11,657 nt of DNA from an uncultured Sphingomonas sp. Lineage in GTDB: Bacteria; Pseudomonadota; Alphaproteobacteria; Sphingomonadales; Sphingomonadaceae. The position numbers and the translations under genes were made by a program. Below the pieces are notes generated by a model. It did not search any database, was not told the origin of the DNA, and was given only the letters and a program-made list of their open reading frames with translations. The stretch is taken from assembly GCF_934560975.1 (NCBI RefSeq), contig NZ_CAKTFO010000038.1:1-11657 (forward strand), written 5' to 3'. This document shows positions 7,261-11,657 of this stretch, in pieces (the stretch's first letter is position 1; every line of letters starts with the position of its first letter).

Positions 7261-7785
7261 TCAATGCCCGACCAGGGCCGCCCCGCGCCGCAGCAGGAGT
7301 TTGTGGTATTCGCGCAGCAGCGTCCATAGATCCGGCTCGCTCGGCACGGCATCCTTGACCACCCGCACCCCGCTCAACACCTGGCGCAGCTCGAACCGCG
7401 CGCGCGCCATGTGCCAGTCGGTGGTGATCAGGCGGACCGAGCGGTAGCGGTGGCGGACGATCCAGCGCCGCGTTTCCAGCGCGTTGGAGCGGGTATCGAC
7501 GGCCGAGCGGCCAAGGTCGATCCGCGCCAGCAGCTTCGGCGGGATCGAATGGACCTGCGCCAGTTCGCCTGCCCGCACGCGCCGGTCGACGCCGGAAATC
7601 AGCATCCGCTCCGCCCCGCCCTGTTCAAGCAGGTCGAGCCCGCGCTTCAGCCGGCCCGGACCGCCCGTCAGCACCACGATGCCGTCGGTGCGATCGTCGC
7701 CCGCCGGTTGCGGCAGGTAGATGGCGAAAGCGACGAACCCGAGCGCCCATAACAGGACAACAAGGCTGAACAGGCGGCGGATCAT
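7261..7785 (-). CDS. YdcF/SanA-like DUF218 membrane-anchored protein
   Basis: This 174-residue protein of the DUF218 family (E. coli relatives YdcF, SanA, ElyC) has one N-terminal membrane segment (about residues 5-24, LFSLVVLLWALGFVAFAIYL), so the domain likely faces the periplasm. Family motifs are DGIVVLTGGPGRLKRGLDLL (34-53), MLISGVD (61-67), DTRSNALETRRWI (97-109) and LITTDWHMARARFEL (119-133). The acidic and His positions common in the family (Asp34, Asp97, His125) are present. Relatives are tied to envelope barrier function, but no reaction is established. Its start overlaps the ftsX stop as ATGA and it is the last gene of ftsE-ftsX-ydcF. The gene converges on tyrC with a 7-nt gap and no visible terminator. 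Confidence 0.9.
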   Translation of the reverse strand: MIRRLFSLVVLLWALGFVAFAIYLPQPAGDDRTDGIVVLTGGPGRLKRGLDLLEQGGAERMLISGVDRRVRAGELAQVHSIPPKLLARIDLGRSAVDTRSNALETRRWIVRHRYRSVRLITTDWHMARARFELRQVLSGVRVVKDAVPSEPDLWTLLREYHKLLLRRGAALVGH

Positions 7786-8627
7786 GGCATGTGCCTGAAC
7801 CGGATTGCCATGGTCGCGGCGGCCGTGGCGAGCGTCAACGCGACCATGGCCAGCGTCAGGATCGCCAGTCCCAGCCAGCCCAATATGCCAAAGCCGCCGA
7901 TGCCCAGCGCCGCCAGCCGCTGACCCAGCAGGCTGACCGCGACGATGCTGAGCAGCAGCCCGGCCAGCGCGCCAGTCGCGGCGTCGCGCCCGATCCGATC
8001 GAGCACCACCTCTGCCAGCTGCCGGTCGGTTGCGCCCAATTGGTGCAGGATCGACAAGGTCCCCATCTCCGCCGCCAGTGCCCCGCGTGTCGCGAGCGCG
8101 GCGACCAGGGCCGTCGCGGCCGCGGTGACCAGCAGCACGCCCAAGGCCGTGCTGCGCAGCGCCGCCACCAGGCGCACCAGCGGCTGGACCTCGGCGGCGG
8201 CGGTGACCGCCTCCACATGGGGCAACCGGCGCAGGTCGCGTGCGATCACCTCCGCCCGCGCGGTGGGGAGCAAGGTCGCCTCGATCAAAGCGGGTAGGGG
8301 GAGGTCCGCGGCGGGCATGGGGGCGATATAGGGATCGACCAGACGCGCCACCTCCCCCTGGTCGACCTGCCGGACCTGTTCGACGACACGGTTGCCGCGC
8401 AGCAGGGCCAGCACGCCCTTGGCGGTTTCCTCGCGCGTGATGCGGTTGGGATCGATCACCTGCACGAACAGGCGGTTGGCGGTGGCGGCGCCAAGCTCCC
8501 GCCGGGCAGCGTCGAGGCCGAACAGGAACGCCCCGGCCAGCAATGCCAGCAGCGTGGTCGCGGCGATCAACCATGACAAAGCGGACGGGCGGCGACGCGG
8601 CGGCAGCAGGGAAGGCGCGAGCCTCAC
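7782..8627 (-). CDS. ftsX: Cell division protein FtsX (ABC transporter-like permease subunit)
   Basis: This 281-residue integral membrane protein pairs with FtsE. In characterised bacteria, FtsEX sits at the division septum and switches on peptidoglycan hydrolases through periplasmic partners. The expected topology is visible: TM1 about 18-38, a periplasmic domain of about 120 residues (39-158), then TM2 about 159-179, TM3 about 218-236 and TM4 about 250-272. Between TM2 and TM3 lies GTLSILHQLGATDRQLAEVV (189-208), the conserved coupling region that contacts FtsE. The N-terminal cytoplasmic tail is short compared with E. coli. The start codon is GTG, overlapping the ftsE stop as GTGA; no better in-frame ATG precedes TM1. 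The downstream stop overlaps the DUF218 gene start. Confidence 0.92.
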   Translation of the reverse strand: MRLAPSLLPPRRRPSALSWLIAATTLLALLAGAFLFGLDAARRELGAATANRLFVQVIDPNRITREETAKGVLALLRGNRVVEQVRQVDQGEVARLVDPYIAPMPAADLPLPALIEATLLPTARAEVIARDLRRLPHVEAVTAAAEVQPLVRLVAALRSTALGVLLVTAAATALVAALATRGALAAEMGTLSILHQLGATDRQLAEVVLDRIGRDAATGALAGLLLSIVAVSLLGQRLAALGIGGFGILGWLGLAILTLAMVALTLATAAATMAIRFRHMP

Positions 8628-9331
8628 GCCGCATCCTCGCGCACAGGCGCCCGCCCGCCGCCGATCCCATCCTCAAGCCGGCCGCGTGCCAGCCGCATCG
8701 TGATGGCGCCCGGCACCTTGCCGATCAGGTGCAGATCGTGGGTCGCGACCAGCACGGACGTGCCCTGCGCGCTAAGCCCGCGCAGCAGCTGCAGCAGGCG
8801 GGCGGCCATGTCGGGATCGACATTGCCGGTCGGTTCGTCGGCCACGATCAGTTCGGGATGCGCGATCACGGCACGGGCGATGGCGACGCGCTGCTGTTCG
8901 CCGCCCGACAAGGTCGCGGGAAAGGCCCGTGCGCGCGGGGCAAGGCCGATCCAGTGCAGCAGTTCGTCGACCCGCGCCCCGATCTCGCGCTCCTCCATGC
9001 CGGCGATGCGCAGCGGCAAGGCCACATTGTCATAGGCGTTGAGCGTGGGGACGAGCCGCGAATCCTGATGCACCACGCCGATCCGGCGGCGCAGCACCGG
9101 CAGGCGATGGCGGGGAAGAGCAGCGGATTCCTCCCCGAACAGGCGGATGATCCCCCGGCTTGGCCGCACCGCCAGCGTCATCAGGTTGATGAGCGAGGTC
9201 TTGCCCGCCCCCGATGCTCCGGTGAGGAAGTGGAATGAGCCGGACGCGAGCGAAAAGCTCAGGCCCGACAGCGTTTCCGCGCCCGTGCCGTATCGCAATC
9301 CCACATTGTCGAATTGTACAATGGCGGCCAT
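8624..9331 (-). CDS. ftsE: Cell division ATP-binding protein FtsE
   Basis: This is the cytoplasmic ABC ATPase that powers FtsX, 235 residues long. All nucleotide-binding motifs are intact: Walker A GASGAGKTS (38-46), Q-loop Gln89 (VVHQDSRL), signature LSGGEQQR (141-148), Walker B with catalytic Glu166 (LIVADEPTGN, 161-170) and switch His198 (ATHD). It has about a dozen extra C-terminal residues compared with E. coli FtsE. I chose the start MAAIVQFDNV because the family begins about here and AAAGGAG lies upstream (9352-9346), though 14 nt away, which is long. An in-frame ATG at 9379 would add 16 charged residues unlike the family. The gene is first of the ftsE-ftsX-DUF218 operon and is divergent from the zinc-ribbon gene. 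Confidence 0.93.
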   Translation of the reverse strand: MAAIVQFDNVGLRYGTGAETLSGLSFSLASGSFHFLTGASGAGKTSLINLMTLAVRPSRGIIRLFGEESAALPRHRLPVLRRRIGVVHQDSRLVPTLNAYDNVALPLRIAGMEEREIGARVDELLHWIGLAPRARAFPATLSGGEQQRVAIARAVIAHPELIVADEPTGNVDPDMAARLLQLLRGLSAQGTSVLVATHDLHLIGKVPGAITMRLARGRLEDGIGGGRAPVREDAA

Positions 9332-9451
9332 GCGGCGCGCGCCTGCTCCTTTGTCAGAATCGTGCGTGCCTGATGACATGGGCGCGCGATGTGCGGCAAC
9401 CCACGACGCGACCCCTTGCAGGATTGATGTGGCCGGTGTCTTGGTTGGCGC
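9332..9451. promoter_or_regulatory. Divergent promoter region, ftsE and zinc-ribbon gene
   Basis: This 120-nt spacer between divergently transcribed genes must hold promoters for both. I cannot name convincing -35/-10 pairs. The best plus-strand candidate is TTGTCA (9351-9356) with TGACAT 17 nt later (9374-9379), which is weak. AAAGGAG (9346-9352, minus strand) is the ftsE ribosome site. No clear Shine-Dalgarno precedes the ATG at 9452. Confidence 0.4.
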
Positions 9452-10141
9452 ATGCAGCTGACCTGCCCGACATGCGGTGCCACCTACGACGTACCCGACA
9501 ACGCCATCGGTCCGAACGGCCGCAGGATACGCTGCCGTGCGTGCGATACGAGCTGGTTCGAAGGCCCACGCGACGCACCTCCGCCCGTTCCACAGCCGAA
9601 TGCGCCGCTTATGGCTCCCGCGTCGACGGCCCCGCTCGCGACCGCCGCGGCGCCAGCGCCCGCTGCCAAGCCAGATCCGATCCCGGTGGAGCGGCCAGTC
9701 CGGCGCAAGCGGGACAACAGGCCCTGGCTGCTCCTGTTGCTGGTGGTGCTGGTGCTCGGCCTGGGCGTCGGTGCCGCCACCATCCTGTGGGGGCCGCAGC
9801 AGGTCGCCTCCCGCCTCGGCATAGCGGAACAGCGCGTGCCGCTGGGCATCGCCATCACGCGGGAGCCCGACTGGCGCATGATCGCGGGGGGAAGCCAGCT
9901 GTTCGCCGTGTCCGGGCGCATCTGGAATCCCACGGATGTGGAGCAGGCGGTGCCGGACATCCGCGCCGAGCTGAAGGACGGCAAGGGCAAGACCGTTTAT
10001 GCCTGGACGATCACGCGGCCGGTCGCGCGGCTCGGCCCCGGGCAGCAGATCGGCTTCGACGGGGCGGCGGTGGACGTTCCCGACAGCTCCAGCAACATCA
10101 GCGTCAGCTTCGCCGGCACCGACGAGAAAGCGGATCGGTGA
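9452..10141 (+). CDS. Zinc-ribbon (MJ0042-type) single-pass membrane protein with DUF3426-like domain
   Basis: This 229-residue protein has three parts. Residues 1-36 form an MJ0042-type zinc ribbon with Cys5-x2-Cys8 and Cys28-x2-Cys31 (LTCPTCGATYDVPD, RCRACDTSWF). Residues 41-80 are a Pro/Ala-rich linker, followed by a basic stretch (RPVRRKRDNR). A membrane segment lies at about 91-113 (PWLLLLLVVLVLGLGVGAAT), putting the C-terminal half in the periplasm and the zinc ribbon in the cytoplasm. The C-terminal half resembles DUF3426: FAVSGRIWNPTDVEQAVPDI (151-170), then RAELKDGKGK and LGPGQQIGFDG. No molecular function is known for this architecture. Being divergent from ftsE, it may share envelope or division regulation, which is inference. 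No clear Shine-Dalgarno sequence precedes the start, but the Cys motif at residue 5 supports it. Confidence 0.87.
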   Translation: MQLTCPTCGATYDVPDNAIGPNGRRIRCRACDTSWFEGPRDAPPPVPQPNAPLMAPASTAPLATAAAPAPAAKPDPIPVERPVRRKRDNRPWLLLLLVVLVLGLGVGAATILWGPQQVASRLGIAEQRVPLGIAITREPDWRMIAGGSQLFAVSGRIWNPTDVEQAVPDIRAELKDGKGKTVYAWTITRPVARLGPGQQIGFDGAAVDVPDSSSNISVSFAGTDEKADR

Positions 10142-10152
10142 AAAGGGGCATT

Positions 10153-10173
10153 GCAGGGGGTGAAATCCCCTGC
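10153..10173 (+). terminator. Candidate hairpin terminator after the zinc-ribbon gene
   Basis: A perfect 7-bp stem, GCAGGGG (10153-10159) and CCCCTGC (10167-10173), with a 7-nt loop starts 12 nt after the stop codon. There is no T-run behind it, so it could be a weak terminator or an RNA-stabilising hairpin. Confidence 0.4.
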
Positions 10174-10224
10174 TAGGGGCACCGCCTCACCAGGCCCGGC
10201 CGCAAAGCTGGGATATCCCGATGT

Positions 10225-10311
10225 GCGGTCGTGGCGGAACTGGTAGACGCGCAACGTTGAGGTCGTTGTGTCCGAAAGGACGTGGAAGTTCGAGTCTTCT
10301 CGACCGCACCA
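10225..10311 (+). tRNA. tRNA-Leu (anticodon GAG), CCA encoded
   Basis: A complete class II tRNA cloverleaf can be folded by hand. The acceptor stem GCGGTCG (10225-10231) pairs with CGACCGC (10301-10307), followed by discriminator A and encoded CCA (10309-10311). The D arm is GCG/CGC (10234-10236 with 10248-10250). The anticodon stem CAACG/CGTTG holds loop TTGAGGT with anticodon GAG at 10259-10261. The long variable arm TGTCC-GAAA-GGACG (10269-10282) is typical of leucine tRNA. The T arm is GGAAG-TTCGAGT-CTTCT (10284-10300). It reads CUC and CUU leucine codons. It stands alone, with no other tRNA nearby. Confidence 0.96.
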
Positions 10312-10431
10312 CATTACGGATTGGGATGGCAGGGGATCTGTCCGCTTCGGCGGGGAGAGTGCCCCGGCCCGGCATGGTGCCCCATCAATCATGCGGCTGT
10401 CATGGACCCGCATCGAACCCGATCCGCGATC

Positions 10432-10460
10432 GCGCCTCTTATTCCGGAACGAATAGGCGC
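10432..10460. repeat. Bipartite inverted repeat upstream of the DUF4336 gene
   Basis: GCGCC (10432-10436) pairs with GGCGC (10456-10460), and TATTC (10440-10444) pairs with GAATA (10451-10455). The loop is CGGAAC and there is a 3-nt bulge on the left side only. It ends 74 nt before the DUF4336 start. It could be an operator, a terminator for upstream transcription, or an mRNA leader hairpin. Confidence 0.45.
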
Positions 10461-10520
10461 ATCGGACCTTTAGCCCCGGGATGAGCCGCCGGCATGTCGC
10501 ATCGGCGTGTCCCTCGCCTG

Positions 10521-10524
10521 GGAG
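10521..10524 (+). promoter_or_regulatory. Ribosome binding site deciding the DUF4336 start
   Basis: GGAG ends 10 nt before the ATG at 10535. The earlier in-frame ATG at 10481 has no such site, so the shorter product is preferred. Confidence 0.55.
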
Positions 10525-10534
10525 CGGTGCTGCC

Positions 10535-11368
10535 ATGATGCAAAAGCGTATGGGCGACGATAGCAAGCGGGCGGCATTGATGGCCGCGGCAGGGCTTGGC
10601 GGCGCCTTTCTGGCATACCGGATGATGGCACGGAATCGGCAGTCGCGCGAGGTCGGCTATCCCCCGCTCGATACGCCCAAGCCCGTCGCCGACAATCTGT
10701 GGATCGTGGATAGCGGCCCGATCCGCGCCATGGGTCTGGCGCTGCCGGTGCGCATGACGATCATCCGGCTGGCCGATGGCGACTTGCTGCTGCACTCGCC
10801 TACCCCATTCTCGCTGGAGTTGAGCGATCGGATCACGCAGGTCGGCCCGATCCGGCATCTGGTTGCCCCCAGCATGGCGCACTGGATGTTCGTTGCCGAT
10901 TGGCAGCGCGCCTTTCCCGATGCGCGCACCTGGGCAGCACCGGGCGTGCGCGACCGGCCACAGGTGCGGAAATCGGGCGTGCGGATCGATGCCGAACTGG
11001 GCGAGGGCGCGCCTGATGCCTGGGCCGGCGAGATCGAGCAGGGCATCGTGCCCGGCGGCCTTGGCTTTCGGGAAATCTATTTCCTCCATCGTCCGAGCCG
11101 GACTTTGGTGCTGACCGACCTGATCGAAGGCCTGGAACCCACCAAGCTGCCGCCATTCACCCGCGGGCTGATGACCATGGCGGGCGCATCGGACGATCGC
11201 CCCGCGCTCTACCTGCGGGCCGTGCTGCGTCTGGGCGGCGCGGAGACGGTGCGCGCGATCCGGTCCATGGTCGCGCTGGAGCCCGAGCGGGTCATCTTCG
11301 CCCACGGCCGCTTCTTCGCGGATCGTGGCGGCGCGCGGCTGACACGGGCCTTCGCCGGCTTCCTGTAA
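10535..11368 (+). CDS. DUF4336 domain-containing protein, membrane-anchored
   Basis: This 277-residue protein is of the DUF4336 family, which looks like a diverged metallo-beta-lactamase fold. An N-terminal hydrophobic segment (about residues 14-31, ALMAAAGLGGAFLAYRMM) suggests a membrane anchor or uncleaved signal. The domain shows VADNLWIVDSGP (51-62), MTIIRLADGDLLLHSP (74-89) and the family block HLVAPSMAHWMFVADWQRAF (108-127), ending PDARTWAAPG. Later come TLVLTDLIEG (190-199) and RVIFAHGRFF (252-261). The classical HxHxDH zinc motif is absent; His87, His108, His116, Asp195 and His257 are the candidate conserved positions. The reaction is unknown. I chose the ATG at 10535 because of the GGAG site upstream; starting at 10481 would add 18 residues. 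It ends 5 nt from the convergent cdd stop. Confidence 0.82.
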   Translation: MMQKRMGDDSKRAALMAAAGLGGAFLAYRMMARNRQSREVGYPPLDTPKPVADNLWIVDSGPIRAMGLALPVRMTIIRLADGDLLLHSPTPFSLELSDRITQVGPIRHLVAPSMAHWMFVADWQRAFPDARTWAAPGVRDRPQVRKSGVRIDAELGEGAPDAWAGEIEQGIVPGGLGFREIYFLHRPSRTLVLTDLIEGLEPTKLPPFTRGLMTMAGASDDRPALYLRAVLRLGGAETVRAIRSMVALEPERVIFAHGRFFADRGGARLTRAFAGFL

Positions 11369-11373
11369 GGCCG

Positions 11374-11657
11374 TCAGGCGATGCCGAGATCGCCCGGCCC
11401 GAAGGCGAAGGGCAGCAGGTCGGACAGCATGTGCCGCCGCATCACCGCGCCATCGGCGGATGCGCAATAGACCACGATGTCGCGCCGGCCGAGGTCGGCG
11501 GCCTCGTTCAACACCTGCCGGCACCGACCACAGGGATAGATCGGCGCGTCGCCGCTCAGGCCGCCGGGTGTGATCGTGCCGCCGACGATGCCGACCGCGA
11601 CCACATCCTTCATCCGCCCCACAACGTTGGCCGATGCCAGCGCCACGGTCTCCGCGC
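11374..11657 (-). CDS. cdd: Cytidine deaminase, C-terminal part (5' end outside window)
   Basis: This is a zinc-dependent (deoxy)cytidine deaminase of the small tetrameric class, converting cytidine to uridine in pyrimidine salvage. The 93 visible residues begin at the active site. The codons at the window edge read Ala-Glu-Thr-Val, the catalytic Glu of the C-A-E motif, with only two bases of the preceding codon (GC, consistent with Cys) inside. The second zinc motif is YPCGRCRQVLNEAADLG, giving both C-terminal Cys ligands. The end, HMLSDLLPFAFGPGDLGIA, matches the usual SELLPxAFGPxxL ending. The GTG at 11646 is internal to the frame, not the start. The usual length is about 130-150 residues, so roughly the first 50 are missing. 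It converges on the DUF4336 gene. Confidence 0.93.
   Translation of the reverse strand, partial: AETVALASANVVGRMKDVVAVGIVGGTITPGGLSGDAPIYPCGRCRQVLNEAADLGRRDIVVYCASADGAVMRRHMLSDLLPFAFGPGDLGIA

Larger units (their letters stand above)
10312..10534. other. Spacer between tRNA-Leu and the DUF4336 gene
   Basis: This 223-nt stretch has no credible protein gene; open frames here are short, and several run across the tRNA. It contains a small hairpin CCGC-TTCG-GCGG (10342-10353) shortly after the tRNA, which may help end its transcript. An interrupted inverted repeat ATGCGG/CCGCAT lies at 10391-10413, and a bipartite hairpin lies at 10432-10460. The promoter of the DUF4336 gene presumably lies here, but I see no convincing boxes. 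Confidence 0.5.

Noticed and set aside
10446..10471. GGAAC as a -35 element of an EcfG (general stress) promoter
   Set aside because: No CGTT-like -10 element lies at the required distance, and GGAAC is accounted for by the hairpin loop.
10268..10484. Short plus-strand frames across the tRNA and its downstream spacer
   Set aside because: They run through the tRNA gene or just after it, lack family resemblance, and differ in composition from the real proteins here.
10225..10534. tRNA-Leu as an integration site for a mobile element
   Set aside because: No second copy of the tRNA 3' end, no integrase and no change in base composition are visible downstream.
10481..10534. Upstream start for the DUF4336 gene at 10481
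   Set aside because: There is no ribosome site before it, whereas GGAG precedes 10535; the added 18 residues look like untranslated sequence.

Overview
The window is GC-rich, densely packed chromosomal DNA. It most resembles an alphaproteobacterium of the order Sphingomonadales (Sphingomonas-like). This rests on protein character and gene order: metX/metW methionine genes, a hisC-tyrC pair as known from Zymomonas, and a zinc-ribbon/DUF3426 gene divergent from ftsEX. No genus can be proved from sequence reading alone. No phage, transposase, CRISPR array, toxin or other clearly mobile element is visible. This is a core metabolic and cell-division region.

Layout from left to right. (1) The 3' end of pheS, then pheT, on the plus strand: the two subunits of phenylalanyl-tRNA synthetase, overlapping by 4 nt. 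(2) A 209-nt convergent intergenic stretch with two related palindromic repeat units. (3) A minus-strand operon metX - GNAT acetyltransferase - metW, with both junctions overlapping as ATGA, for the acyl-homoserine route to methionine. (4) A 68-nt divergent spacer, then plus-strand hisC - tyrC with a 1-nt TGATG junction, for histidine and aromatic amino-acid synthesis. (5) A minus-strand operon ftsE - ftsX - DUF218/YdcF-like gene with 4-nt overlaps, for divisome and envelope functions. It converges tail to tail on tyrC with only 7 nt between. (6) A divergent plus-strand gene for a zinc-ribbon, single-membrane-pass DUF3426-type protein. (7) tRNA-Leu(GAG) with encoded CCA. (8) A 223-nt spacer with hairpins, then a membrane-anchored DUF4336 protein. 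(9) The C-terminal two thirds of a cytidine deaminase (cdd) on the minus strand, running off the right edge.

Six stop/start overlaps (pheS/pheT, metX/GNAT, GNAT/metW, hisC/tyrC, ftsE/ftsX, ftsX/ydcF-like) point to widespread translational coupling. The least explained parts are the acetyltransferase locked between metX and metW, the zinc-ribbon/DUF3426 protein next to ftsEX, the DUF4336 protein, and the palindromic repeat pair after pheT. I see no strong evidence for a wholly new multi-gene system here.
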